Below are positions 42,610-54,702 of a stretch of DNA of 64,000 bases, in pieces. Below the pieces are notes generated by a model, which was given only the letters and a program-made list of their open reading frames with translations, was not told the DNA's origin and made no database searches. How positions within the stretch are numbered: position 1 is the first letter of the stretch; every line of letters starts with the position of its first letter. Source of the stretch: Mortierella hygrophila (lineage: Eukaryota > Mortierellomycota > Mortierellomycetes > Mortierellales > Mortierellaceae); NCBI GenBank assembly GCA_015680625.1, contig JAAAXW010000010.1, positions 310,001 to 374,000 on the forward strand, in the 5' to 3' direction. A program made the translations under genes and the position numbers.

Positions 42610-44993
42610 TCAACAGCAACATCAACAGGAGGATCAATACCCTCCTACTGGCAGCAGCAGCAACAACAGTCATGCTCCTGCTGCACCACCAACAGACCCA
42701 CCCTTTATCTTCCCTCACTACCCTACACAACAACCCTACAACTCTCCTTCCTCCCAGCAACCTCGATCCAACAACAAGGGTTCATTTAAAAACGTCCAAG
42801 GTAACCATCCCTTTTCACCTCGCCCAATGATCCATATTTTGCGACCCTGTCTAACATAACGATACTCTTTGTAACTAGTCCCGGAAGATGCCCCACCTAT
42901 GTACACAAAGGAACCAACGTCGATGACTCCACCACCAACGCCACTTTCGATCCCTCGACCAGACGCCACTGCACCTCCCAGTCCAAGCCCAGCAACAGCA
43001 GGCGCACCACAATCAGCTCATCCATACTCACAACTACAGGCTCAACCACATCCTCCACAAGAGTCTCTTCCACGAGTACTTCCTGCACAGACCCGAGAAG
43101 CGCCTTATCACCACCCTCAGTCTCCTGTTCTTCACCAGCCATCCGTACCTCCTACTGAACAAACCCCTCTCTCGCCTCAGGTCTACTCGCCAACAGCACT
43201 TACATCACCTCGACAGGATCGCCCACCGCCACCAGCACCGCAGACAATACCTGCATCGTACGGAGCCATTCGCCCTCCTCATTCTCAAGGGCACAGTCGT
43301 GGCCCTCAGAGATCTCGACCCAGAACGCCACTGTCCGCAGGAAACAGTGACAGTGAGAGCAACAGCAGCAGTGAGGATGAGGAAGAGAGGATAGCTGCAG
43401 GAGGTACGCACACAGCACACACGGCCATTATTTTCATTTCCGTTTGTAGCAACGAAAAACAAAAAAATGTTCGCTTTGATTCTTCGGGGGGTGAAAATAA
43501 TCGAAACGGTTGAAAGTCGACGGCTGAGAAACTTACGGATCTCTTTCTCGTTTTCTATTACTTTTATAGAACGACGTAGGAGGAGGAAGGCGATCAAGAA
43601 ACATCTCTCGGGGTGCACTTGCAACAAGATCTGTTGGTTCCTTATTTTCCTCGTCCTGATATCTTTCTGGACATCGCCCATCGAGGTACACACTTATTTT
43701 GATTGTGCCTTACTTGTTCATTTAGTAACCGCAAAAAAAAAAAAAAGACGGCGTGTGTGCGTGCGCATTTCGAGCTTTGTCCGCTTTAGTTCTGTCACTC
43801 ATAGACGTTTTGTGTTGTATGTTGCACCAATTAGAAGACTATCAAGGACCCATGTTCGCTGATGGCTGAAAGACGACTCGAGCCCGAACTCGAAGTTTAC
43901 ACAATTGGAAAACCATCTCACAAGGACATATCCCTCGACATCATGGAGCCCATTGTAAGGACAAACGCAACTCTTTTTGTTATTTTCAGTCAAGAGAAGA
44001 AGACAGGGTGAAAGAAACGAACGACAATCGATTGATCGCGTTCTTTTTTCTTCATTTGGGCGATAGCTTGGAGATGTCACCGTGGTGGAGGCAGACAGCT
44101 GGTCGCAGGATTGGATCGGTGTCAATATCTACAAGACCTTCAGTCATCCGGACGTGAACGACATCATCCAGATTAGTGTCAAATTCGATTCGTCGTTCAC
44201 CAACGTGGTCATACGGGCAGATTTCAACTCGACCGATCCAATAGAGCGCGAAAGGGAAGCCATGATCATGAAGAACCACTGTGCCAGGATAGATATCGAG
44301 TTCGTCTTTCCCAAGTACAGCGACAATGTCAAGCGCCTGTTTGCCAAGACACATAAGGGCGATATCCGCATTCGGACCGAGGGTACGACCATGATCTTTA
44401 ACGAGTTGCATCTGGAAACCCTTGTGGGCGATGTTCTTTTTGAGGCGGGAACGGTTCGGACTAGCACGACCATCAAGACAGGCAGAGGCAAGGTTCAGGG
44501 GACGATCAGGACATTGGAAAAGGTCGAGGTCTCGGCGGGTATGGGTGATATCGCTTTGGTTGTTGACGCCCGGCCAGGACTTCATGGCACGGGCGATAAC
44601 AAATTCAATATCACTCTTCAGTCTGCCAAGAGCTCCATTGACTTGGGACTGGTAAGAACAAGGTCGTTGAACTGATATTTGTTCTGGTGCCGAGCATATT
44701 TTTTTTTCTATCTAATATGCTCAGACTTTAATTTTTCCTTTCCTTCCTGTGAATAGTCCGAGAAATACACTGGCTTGTTCTCTCTGGAGTCTGGCATTGA
44801 TAGGCCCACGTTTGGCCTCTCGCCTAACTACACAAATACCATTCGGATCACCAAGAAGACGGCAACCTTGCTGTCAGGCTGGGTATGGGATGGATACTCT
44901 GACCGTCCTCGTAGTTTGCCAAGCGTGTCTGCCACTGCTCTCAATGGCCGTGTCCACGCCCAGGTCCTCAATAAGCCTAAGAAGACGAAATAA
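42434..44993 (+). CDS. PPxY-bearing type II membrane protein 1 with repetitive beta-rich ectodomain
   Basis: Six exons: 42434-42800, 42879-43403, 43570-43685, 43835-43954, 44067-44651 and 44757-44993 (649 aa). The N-terminal 300 residues are disordered: an EQEIFGSQSPFAA motif, a CAA-encoded poly-Q of about 17 (42557-42607), and at the start of exon 2 EDAPPMY, a PPxY motif that binds WW domains of Rsp5/Nedd4 ligases. Exon 3 holds ERRRRRKAIKK, a CxCxxxC cluster and the membrane span (CWFLIFLVLISFW, about 317-333). The remaining 315 residues should be outside; they repeat short strands (GDIRIRTEG, VGDVLFEAG, IKTGRGKVQG, VSAGMGDIALV), the pattern of DUF4097-type beta-helix proteins. Function unknown. 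A paralogue of the same build lies at 52.4-54.4 kb on the other strand. Confidence 0.82.
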
Positions 44994-45253
44994 AAATGAT
45001 GTGTCACGCCGTGTATTTAATCTGATCGTAATTCTATTCAATCACTTGAACTGTTTGGCGCGCTTTTTCTTTGTTACCCCATCAGTCGCTTTCAAATCTC
45101 GATTCACCTTTGGTTGCACAATCAATCCTTTGGAAGCAAAAAGTCAGGACAGAGGACACCACAACGATAGGAAACACAACAACTAGGATCAGAGCAACCA
45201 CAGCAGGCCCATCACACCCCGCCTCACACGCCCCCCAAGACATCTCCTCACCG

Positions 45254-47526
45254 ATGACTTCCTGGGTCAACCACACAGCTGCCTCCATGCAGAACCCTAC
45301 AGGCACTACCCCCTCGTCTCGTCGCACCCCAGGAGGATCTGACCGCGGATCGCCCGCACCCTCAACCTACTCCCCAAGAGCAAGTCGCCACCCATCTCAA
45401 ACCATTGCTCCCCAGACGACCCCTTACCCACCACCGCCTCATCAACAACAGCAGCAGACTGTCTTTAGACCTTACCAACCACCAGTACAACCCCACCCCC
45501 AACAACACCTGCAGCAGCAGCGTCAACAACCACCGCCAATCTACCCTAACGGAACAGCTCCAGCGTCAGTACAGCATCATCACCACCCCTATGCACCGCA
45601 AGGCTTTTCTTCCTCAGCCGCCGGATCTAACAGAGGAGGCGGAAGGGGCGGAGAAATGACCGCCGGCGTTATGGGAACCTACAGCACATATGCGTCCAGG
45701 ATACGGGAAGCCAACAGTGCCTTGATCCTCCCACCTGCTCTGGGTCGCCGTGCCAAGCGTGCGGTGGTGTCGATGGCCGAGTCTGATGAGGATGATTGGG
45801 ACTTTGAGGATAACTCGAGGGGTACACCGACTTCTCGTGCGCAGCGTCAACAGCTGGCTCAGTTGGAAAAGGAGCGGTTGGAGAAGGAGAAGAAGGCTTG
45901 GACCCGTCGTGCTCGCAAAACGCGTCATCCTATCCAGTAAGCGCCTCCATCAAAGCTTTCTGAAGTTTTTTTTTTTTTTTTTTTGTNNNNNNNNNNGGGT
46001 CCGCCCAACCCGGGACAACCTCTCCCCCTCGCGACACACACATCCCTTTCTTAATTTTTTTTTTTTTTTTTTTTTTTTTTTCCTTTTGCTTGATTGCTAT
46101 TCTTTTTTTTTCTTAACATTCGTCTTTATTCATCACGGCGTAACTAGTTCGCAAAAGGATCTGGACGCAGTGGCGGATCAGGATGCGATTCTGGTGCCCA
46201 TCAGGCTGGACATTGACACGGACGATTACCGGCTCAGGGATACATTCACCTGGAATGTGAACGAACAATTGATGACTCCCGAGAGCTTTGCCGAGATTCT
46301 TTGTGATGATCTTGATCTCTCAACTGCAAAGTTTGTTCCAGAGATTGCCCAGTCTATCCGTAACCAGATTGCCGAATTTGAGCCTGTCGCTGAGGTCCAA
46401 GTTCCCAATGAAGGATCCCGAGTTGTGATCCAGGTACGGATTCCTGTTCGCAATTGTGCGCTGTGAAAATCTACCATGCAAGATGATTCAAACAATCGCG
46501 AACGGACATCAATTAATCTCACGCATTCTACCCCCCTTTTTTCATTTCACTATATGTATTCAACCATAGCTGGACCTGCATGTGGGAGGAATCAACTTGC
46601 GGGACAGGTTCGAATGGGACGTGGGCTCGGAACTGACACCCGAAGAATTCTCGCGTCAGCTGGCCGCAGATTTGGGCATCGGCGGCGAATTCGTCACCAT
46701 GATTGCACACGAGATCCATGAACAGCTCTATCGGTTCAAACAGGACAGGCTTCTGGACCGCGGGTTTGAGGCTGAACCGTTGTATTCGGGATTCAGACAT
46801 TTGGAGGAGGCTGAGGCCTGGGCGCCTGCGCTTGAGACCCTCACTGCGGAGGAGTATGAACGTGTTCTTGAAGATCGTGAGCGTAGCGTTCGGTACGTTT
46901 TTTTTCGACACATTTTTGTGTTATTTTGTCCTTTTATTCTCGTTTGTCATATATGCGAATTGTCTTTTTTTGCGGGCATGGTTTGCTAACATCCATTCCA
47001 TACATCGTTCCTGTTTTGCAATGTAAATAGCCGGAACAGAAGAGCAACATCGAGCTACGTCAAACGCCGCGGCGGACCCGTCTACGCAGCCTCCAGCGCA
47101 CCAGGAATCGGCATCGGATCAGGATACATCAGCAAGATCGCCACCAAACGTGGCCGTAGCGCCCCATCCTCTCAGCGACACCTTGCCATGGTCGACACAG
47201 CAGCCTTTGAAAACTGGCAATGTCAGCATTGTGGCCTGAGTGCACATTCCACGGTCCATTTGCGTGCTGGCCCTGGGGGTGATAAGACGCTTTGTAATAC
47301 TTGCGGGCTTTCATGGGCTGTTCATGGCGGTGTTTTGCCGGACGAGCGGTTGGATCTTTTCAGGATCGCGCCTGTTGCTGCTGTCGCTGCTGTCGCTGCT
47401 GTTGCTGATGTGCAGATGGTAGTAGAGGGGAGTGTCAAGGATGATGAACAGGAGGTTGAGACTCCTTCGGGAATGACTAGCAGCAGTGTTGGAACTCCAG
47501 CACTTGTCTCGGAGGTTGGCGCTTAG
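45254..47526 (+). CDS. SNF5: SNF5/SMARCB1-type chromatin remodelling subunit with GATA zinc finger
   Basis: Four exons: 45254-45936, 46148-46433, 46570-46892 and 47031-47526 (595 aa). Exon 1 encodes a P/Q/S-rich N-terminus and an acidic patch (ESDEDDWDFED). Exons 2-3 hold the two SNF5 repeats (ILVPIRLDIDTDDYRLRDTF...MTPESFAEILCDDL and LDLHVGGINLRDRFEWD...LTPEEFSRQLAADL). Exon 4 has a GATA finger, C495-x2-C498-x20-C519-x2-C522 (GPGGDKTLCNTCGLSWA), and an AAV-repeat tail. SNF5/Sfh1 is a core subunit of SWI/SNF and RSC remodellers; the added GATA finger is seen in several fungal homologues and could help DNA targeting. The first in-frame ATG is 45254; the frame extends upstream without an ATG. 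The 10-N gap lies in intron 1 and does not break the model. Confidence 0.92.
45987..45996. other. Assembly gap (10 N) inside SNF5 intron 1
   Basis: Ten Ns flanked by a T run (45966-45984) and followed by a second long T run (about 46057-46081). The gap size is probably nominal; homopolymer T likely stopped the assembly. Confidence 0.95.
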
Positions 47527-47816
47527 ATTCCTTGTTTTTTTTTTCTTTTTTTTTGCTACATACTTCTTTTTTTTCCCCACACCTAGACAACACCAACCAT
47601 TTTTTCATGTTCTTCAGTTTTTTTTTGTTTTTTTTTCATTCCCCGTATCCGCTTACATTTTGCACACATTCTTCACATACACTCTACACTTACTACAAAA
47701 AATAAATATAATCGCCTTTATGAAAGAAAAGAACGGGCAGAAAAAGAAAAAAACTTGGTATGTGATATCGAAAACACCCATTCAAGAAAAAATATATATA
47801 TAAAAAAAAGAGCACT
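47527..47816. other. Convergent 3' region SNF5 / nucleotidyltransferase
   Basis: 290 bp between two facing stop codons, rich in T runs on the left and A runs on the right. An AATAAATATAAT sequence (47700-47711) can serve as the plus-strand 3' signal. The two transcripts probably overlap or abut. Confidence 0.45.
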
Positions 47817-50800
47817 CTAATTCTCATGAGCAGCACCTGCAGTGGCGGCGGTGGCGGTGGAGGTGACGACAGTTTTGGGAGTTGCAGATTGAGGCCGAGT
47901 CTGAGACTTGCGCTTGAATCCTCCACCAGTCGTCGATGTCGCACCATCTGAAGTTGCAGGGGCGCCATTGCCAGAAACCGAGTTATTACCATTGGCAATA
48001 TCCTTGTTCTTGCGCCCTCCACCACCACCACTAGCGCCACCGGAACCACTGAAAGCGGCACCGCCTTCTTTAGTCTTGCCAAGGAGGAGCTTGTGCGTTT
48101 TGGCCAGGACTGGGAACTGTGGATTCAACTGCTGCTGCTGTTGCTGCTGTTGACCGTGATGTGGTCCTTGCTGCTGATCCTGTTGTTGCTTATTCATCTG
48201 TCGATTGAGCTGCTTATTCAACTGCTTCTGTTGCTTCTGCTGCTTCTTTTGAGCTTGCTGTGCCAGTAGCTGTTGTTGGATCTGCAGATGCTTTTGCTGG
48301 AGATGTTGAGCAAACTGGTCTCCCAATGGCTGCTGAGTCGACTTGTTGTTATTGCTGTTGGTGTTGTTGTTGTTGGTGTTGTTGTTAGCACTGGTGCTGC
48401 TGAGCTGGGTGGCCTCGTTGCTGCCAGCTCCGGCGACAGCAGGTTGCTGAGAACCGGTCTGCTTGAGGTTGACAGAGTTGGTAGCACGAGCTACGGCGGA
48501 GGCAAAGACGGCCGCTGCGACGACTCCCTCTCTCGCAGTTCCTCCAAGAGGAGGAGCAGCAGGAATAGGCGCCGCCACAGAATCGGACGCGGCCGTACCG
48601 ACAACACCAGTAGAAGCAGCAGCAGTAGCAGAATGGAGTGTCCGAGCAACAGATCGCCTCTGGCGACGCTTTCGAGACCTGGATTCGCCGTCGGGACCGC
48701 CTTGCTGTGAATCATTGTCGTCACCGGCATCGTCGTCTCCATCAACAGCTCCTCCTTCAGCATCCCGAGCATCAAACGCAGCGGTCGCGTTCTTCTTGCC
48801 ATCGACATGTCCTGAGGCGATGACGGCGGGGCTCGCAACAACTTGAACGACGGCCGGTTCCTGAACAGGCTGCTGAGTGGCTTCTGCGGTGGTAGGGGTG
48901 GACGCTATCGAACTGGATATGTTCCGTGACGAGGACGATGATGATCCAGCCTGAAGGTCGCGTGAAGCCTTGTGCGACTCTCGCTGCTCGCGTCTAATCT
49001 CTTTTCTTTCCAGCTTCCTTTCCGTCTTCTTCTCCCTCGATCGATGGGTCTCAGTCGCTCCAGTTCCATTCACGGTCTTCCCTTGTACTTGTCCCGGTGC
49101 CTGGAGAGGGGTGTCAGCCACCTTGACCTGAGGGTGAACAGGAGATGCCTGTTGAACCTGCACAGGTGTCCGTGGTCGCGCAGCAGAAATCTTGACCTGA
49201 GCAGCAGCACGAGCCTGCTTGAACGCAAGCATCTTCTCCTGCGCAGGCGTCAAGCCACCCTTACGGCCCCCAGGTGGGTACCGTCCCCTCGCAAACTCCT
49301 CATCATCATCAGCATGTCCCGAAATAGTCTCAAACGCGCCCTGGAAATCTCCACGACTCAACGTCAGATACAACGTCTCAAAAATAGTCCACACCCTGAC
49401 TAGATGTCGACCCGAACACGATCCCGCAACATTACGGTCGAGGATAAACGGGTCCATGACAATCAGTTTCTTCTCGCCTCTGCCACGCTGAGGGGGTTTG
49501 ACGTTCGGGTTGCCATTCTTGCGGGCCTTGGTCAGCTCCTCTCGGGCGCGGACTCCGCCACCAACACGGACGTTGACCTCCATGGTTTGGTAGTCGTAAA
49601 ATCGGGAGTAAAACTCAAAAAACTCGATCAACAGCTGGCCGACAGATTTGGTGTTGGCAGCGCCAAAGTCTTTGTAGCGTCCTGGGTCCCGATCAAATGT
49701 GCAATTGATGACATCCTTGCCGCCGCGGCCCTCATGGTTCATCTGGATATAGAGCTCCGTCATGTGCGACTCGGGTTGCATCTGCAAGGCGGGTAAAACT
49801 GGCGGTTCCTAGAAAATGGAAAATCAATAGTAAGTACAGTTGAGCCATCAGTTTCACACCCAGGGGGTTTTTTTCATCCTGTTTAAACATGCGGACGAAA
49901 TTATATCTCACATATTCTTTACCTGTGCCTGCAAGAACCCAATAGCCATCATGACATAAGCATAACTACTCAACCAGGACTGACTCGAATCATTGATCCC
50001 ATGCTTCTTGACTAACGTCTTGAGACTGTACAGGAACGGTCGTACTCGATCGTCAATCATGGTGTAGCACCGGATAAGCTCGCTGTTGTGGATCCCGAGA
50101 ACATGGTTAGTGTTCACATCACATTTAGTCCTGGTCGCCGGGTCGACAAACTTGACAATGGGAACGCGTGCATTCGTGATCGGCTGGACTTGAATCATCC
50201 CCCCGCGTCGTAGGACATTGGCGACCGCGCGAACATTGTTGTACGAGGCTGTTTGTTGAAAGTGGTCGGTTGTGATGCATAGATCGGCGTCGCTCGATTC
50301 CGAGCCCAGTCCACTCGCGTATGACCTACATTGTTCAAATGATTAAGCGTATATTAATTAGACATTTCTCTCGGTTGGCGAAATCTACGAAACACGACAG
50401 TCTCGAATGAGAATCCTTGTAGAGTACATACCCAAAGACTTCAAGACGTAATTTTTGCCCAGGGAAACCAGCATTCAAGATCCCCTGAAGCTTCTGCACA
50501 AGCATGGTGCGCCTAGTCATATACTCCTCACTCGGCACCAATCTCTGATAAAGCGCCATGACCCCGTCGCCCACAGTCTTGAAAGCGCCCTCGGCCGGCA
50601 CAACCAAGGGCAGATCAAACAAACCCTGTAACCCGTACGTCGGTTTGCGACCATCTTTCCCAGCCTCTACAATCTGTAACCCCTTCAATCGCTGACTGAT
50701 CTCGCCCAGATGGTGCGCCGCCGCCTGACTCATAACAGCATCCGAACTGCCCATAGCCTTCTCGGCCTGCTTCCTTGCCTGGATTTCACGACGTCGTTGG

Positions 50801-51899
50801 GCGTACCTGGACCCATAGGGCATCAGCAGTTCCGGTTCCGAGCGATCAATGTCAGACGCTGTGATGGTACGGTTCCAGTAATCTTTACGGAGTCTGAACA
50901 ATACTCGGGCGACCATGTCCTGATACTCTGGGTTGACGTGACCATATCGATCGTTAAACCCCTTGATCTGGACCTCGTTGAGCGCCGGGATCAAATAGCT
51001 GTCCGAGACCGAAAGTCGTCCTGGCGGGAATACGATGCCTGCCTTGACAAAGACAACGTTGTCTTCATCATGATCCTCTTGCTGATCAGAGTGGTCTTGA
51101 TCCTGAACCTCAATACCACTGTCCGCTTCCTGCTCCTGTTCCTGTTCATGTGTATTCTCCTCCTCCAGATCACCCTTATCTCCATCACGACGACCATGCT
51201 CACCATCCTGATCCACACGGACAGACTTTGCAGCAAGAAGAGTACCCCCGCCACCGCGACAGCCTTCCGAGTCCAAAAAGTACCCATTACACCCCCCAAT
51301 GTCCCTCACATACATCTTGACCCTCTCCACATCCTCCAACCCGGCATCCTCCAACTCGTTCTCCGCCAATGCGCTCACGCCATCCTTTGGGTGTACCTCA
51401 TGGTACGCATGACAGACCTCCTGGGCGATTTCAAAGGCTTTGGCCAGACGGGTGTAGAACAAAGGTACGAGGATCGGTTTGTTGGAGTTGTTGATCCCGC
51501 GGACGGGAGCCGATCTGGAACGGTGGAGGGTCGATTCTTCAAGGAGGATCGTGTCAAAGATTAGGTCAATGAACCTAGGTCTTGCTTCTTCTTTTTCTTC
51601 TCCTCCTGAAGCCTTCGCCTCTGCCCCTGGGGTCGAGACTGCTGCTACAGGGGTCGAGACTGCTGCTAAAGGGGAGGGTTGCATGGGTTCTTCCTCTGTG
51701 TGAAGGGCGGTGGTGGTGGTGGTGGTGGTGGTGGCGTTTGTGGCGCTGGGTTCAGCTGTAGTAGATACCTACAAGCGCAAAAAGGGTAGGTCGTGAAAAA
51801 CGCGGTGTGAGCTCACCGTGGAGAAAAATGTGAGCGCCATGCAAAAACTGCGGCGTAATGGAGGAGGGGCATTCAAAAGGAAGGTGTGGTTACCTCCAT
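47817..51899 (-). CDS. Non-canonical poly(A)/terminal uridylyl transferase (Cid1-like) with long Q-rich tail
   Basis: Four exons: 51899-51894 (ATG GAG only), 51768-50432, 50325-49923 and 49808-47817 (1245 aa). The nucleotidyltransferase core has G448-S449...D460-A-D462 (GSYASGLGSESSDADL) and the third metal-binding Asp517 (KCDVNTNH). A PAP-associated domain follows (SVGQLLIEFFEFYSRFYDY from 637, and VMDPFILDRNVAGSC). These enzymes add untemplated U or A tails to RNA 3' ends and feed decay or silencing. The first 440 residues include acidic linkers and a basic RRREIQARKQAEKA helix. The last ~490 residues are disordered with long Q/N tracts and no known domain. The 6-nt first exon is inferred; if wrong, the start is the ATG at 51684 (28 residues shorter after exon 1). 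Confidence 0.85.
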
Positions 51900-52376
51900 T
51901 GGATGAGCGACTTTTGTTGCAAGAGTGTTGTGCTTTGTTGTGTGTAGAAAAGAAGGAAGGTGAATGAACGAGGGGTAGAGAGAAAGAGAGAGAAAGAGGA
52001 GCGATGGGCATTGAAGGTTAAACCAACGAACTGAAAAAAGTGGAACCCCCCCCCCCCTCTCCCCCTTTCGGTCCCGAACACAAAGAAACAAGCGCACTGC
52101 ACTGCGGCCCATTCGAAACAGTCACTGTGACAGACTTCAAAGCCTTCGCCGCAAATGCATGCTCATTTATTGCGCCTCAATACCACAAGGTAAGGAGACC
52201 CTGCAAGCCTTGTTTTTTGTTTTGTAGTTGTTTAGTTGTTGACACACAATGAGAAATTATCCCTTGAAAAGGACATGGATGACTCCCATTACCATCCATG
52301 ATTCAAATAAGATAAAGTACCTGTTTGAGCACGGCCCTTTGTTTGTGTAGATATGCTTTACTTTTTTTCTATAGGA
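51900..52376. other. Intergenic region nucleotidyltransferase promoter / PPxY protein 2 3' end
   Basis: 477 bp. GAGA-rich sequence and a C run of 12 (about 52047-52058) lie upstream of the nucleotidyltransferase start. No gene seen. Confidence 0.4.
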
Positions 52377-54407
52377 CTATCTGGCGCGCGCCATGTCAAG
52401 TTCAGCCGTGCCTACGTGCGTGTTGAGTTTGAGACTCGAGTACCTGCCCCAAGGTGTTTGTCCCGTCTCAGTCCGCCAGCCCTTCAACGCCCTGTCCGAT
52501 TCGTACTTGACCATGGTCGTCTTCATATCTACATTATGAATACCGACAGAACCACTCCCCGCCTCCACTCGGAATGATCCCACATATGGAGTCGTCTAAC
52601 CACGCTCAAAAAGGAACGACAATGTTGTTCAGTAATGTTCAAAGTAACACTCAGATGACAAAAGCGCGCTCGCATGGAAACGACAAAATGACATAACTTA
52701 CCAAGCCAACGTCAATGTCGCCGTTGGTAACAATGATCTTGCCGGTCATCACGTCTGTAGATTGGCTAACATTTAGGGACACATATCCGTCGACCATAAG
52801 CACCGACATTGAAGGGCCAACCACCACATTGCCCTCAATCAATCCAACACTTCCTCCCAACGCCATCGCCAGCACATCGGCATCAATCCGCGTGTATCCT
52901 GTCACGACTCGTGTGCTAAGGTCCTTGATCTGGAGTGGGTGACTTGGGAGGAGCATCGCTAGCGTAACATTCCCTTCGTCCACAATAATCTTCAATTTTT
53001 CCATCACCCTCATCCGTGGTGACAACAACACCCGGATTGTAGCCGACATACAGTCGTTAGATTCAGATTCGGGATTCTTGTAGAGTTCCAGCCTGAGTTG
53101 GCCCGTGGACGGGTCAACTCCGGACTGAACAAGGATCTTCTTAAACTCATCTCGGTCCCTTCCTGTCCCAAAAATCGCGATCTCTGACATATCTGGATCC
53201 TCGCTTACATGGTTCCGTTGCTCCAGAATCACCGTCGTGGTCTATTGTTGTTTTAAGTTTTGGTGAGGGGGATGAGTTATATGGCAGCGTAATTAAAGTG
53301 CTCGATCTAAGCATAAGAGCATTTGACGGCAAGAAAGCAAAAGCTGTGAATAAACATACCACGCCGTTGGCAGAAATGAACATGTCGTTGATTTTGAGAG
53401 GGATGGAGTGGCTGATAATCGACCTTGTGAATCCCGTCCCGCAGCCTCCATTATCGCTCTATATTTCATATTGTTTTCGCAAGCAGTTCAACGAAAACAA
53501 ACGTCAGTAACGAATAATATAAGCATAATGTGTAAATAGTAATTAAAACTAATGTGCGATAATAGCCTGTAAATATCAAATACTTACATCGTCGTCTTCA
53601 TCGTGGACAGTTATGGAGAGAAGGACGACCACTGCCAAGAAGATCAGCCAGAACTTGTTGAACCTACGAGACCCATCATCCGAGTCACCATCTAATCTGT
53701 CCAAGAATGCCAAGAAGCAAACACAATGTCAGAAAAATAGGGCGCTTCTTGCAAAGGTTGTAACATATTCTCTTATAACCTTTAACATTTCCATTATCAA
53801 AAGTCAAATGGAGTGTCCTCGAACCGTACATGTAGAACTGAGTGACCCTGGAGTGTAGGGTGTGGCGGGTGGGATGGTCGAGTATGAAGTTGCAGGAGGT
53901 CTGGAGGAGGGCAGGAGTGGCGCTGAGGGATTGGTGTATCCATGGTTGTTGTTGTCTCCGTAATAGTTCTGTGGTGCCCTCGGTGGTTGTGCTACTTCAT
54001 CGTATGCAGGTGGCGGTTGGTCATCTAGTAATATGTACATGTTTAGAAAAAGGATAGTGAATATCAAACGGTTCCTTGGCACGCGAAGTATGGAATGTGA
54101 AACTATTTTTTTCGTTGGCCTGACAAATACCTTCAGGATAATGCTGTGCACCCTGTTGGGCGGGTATTGCGAGGGGTATTGTTGGTGCTGCTGCTGGGTG
54201 TTGTTGCGGAGAGGTAACTGCTGACGGTTGGCTGCTTGCTGTCGAAGGAGGTGCAGAGGGGATTGAAGGGGAACGGATAGGAAAAGTTGAGGAAGGTGCG
54301 TCACTGAACCCTGCAGCGTAAGGAGATTGCTGTCCGAAAATCGACTGTTCTTCTTCGGGGATGAGGACAGATGGGTTGACGCCCTTGCGGTCCTTGGAGG
54401 CAGCCAT
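52377..54407 (-). CDS. PPxY-bearing type II membrane protein 2 with beta-rich ectodomain
   Basis: Six exons: 54407-54131, 54024-53830, 53691-53588, 53458-53360, 53241-52702 and 52595-52377 (477 aa). The layout matches PPxY protein 1: an EEQSIFGQQSPYAAG motif near the N-terminus, a P/S-rich disordered tail, PPPAYDEV (a PPxY motif) at the start of exon 2, a basic GSRRFNK, one span (about 170-186, FWLIFLAVVVLLSITV) and an ectodomain of about 290 residues with short repeating strands (IIVDEGNVTLAML, GSVGLIEGNVVVG, IIVTNGDIDVGL, VEAGSGSVGIHN). The exon 2/3 junction was chosen for a GTACGG donor; an alternative (GTCACT) also keeps frame. Function unknown; the PPxY motif suggests ubiquitin-dependent turnover from the membrane. 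Confidence 0.78.
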
Positions 54408-54420
54408 GTGCTGGCTGTGT

Positions 54421-54579
54421 GGGAAGGTGTGTTGATGGTTGGAAAAGAGTGAGAGCGTATGAATGAAATGGGCTGGGGGAGGAGAAGAGGTCGATGGAAA
54501 GAGGGAAGGTGTGTTGATGGTTGGAAAAGAGTGAGAGCGTAGAAGAGTAATGGGCTGAGGGAGGAGAAGAGGTCGATGG
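54421..54579. repeat. Tandem duplication (two 77-bp copies, period 82) upstream of PPxY protein 2
   Basis: 54421-54497 and 54503-54579 are near-identical (GGGAAGGTGTGTTGATGG...GTCGATGG), differing at a few positions. They sit 14-172 bp upstream of the start codon, so the duplication lengthens the leader or promoter. Confidence 0.85.
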
Positions 54580-54702
54580 CGGAAGTCGGGGAATGACATC
54601 ATTTCTCACATCAGTTTTGCACGCGCCCTTAAGAGGAGATTCCACTGTGGGGTTGCATAGAACAAATGCTTTATTCTCATACAAGTGTTCTCTTTTCTCT
54701 TC

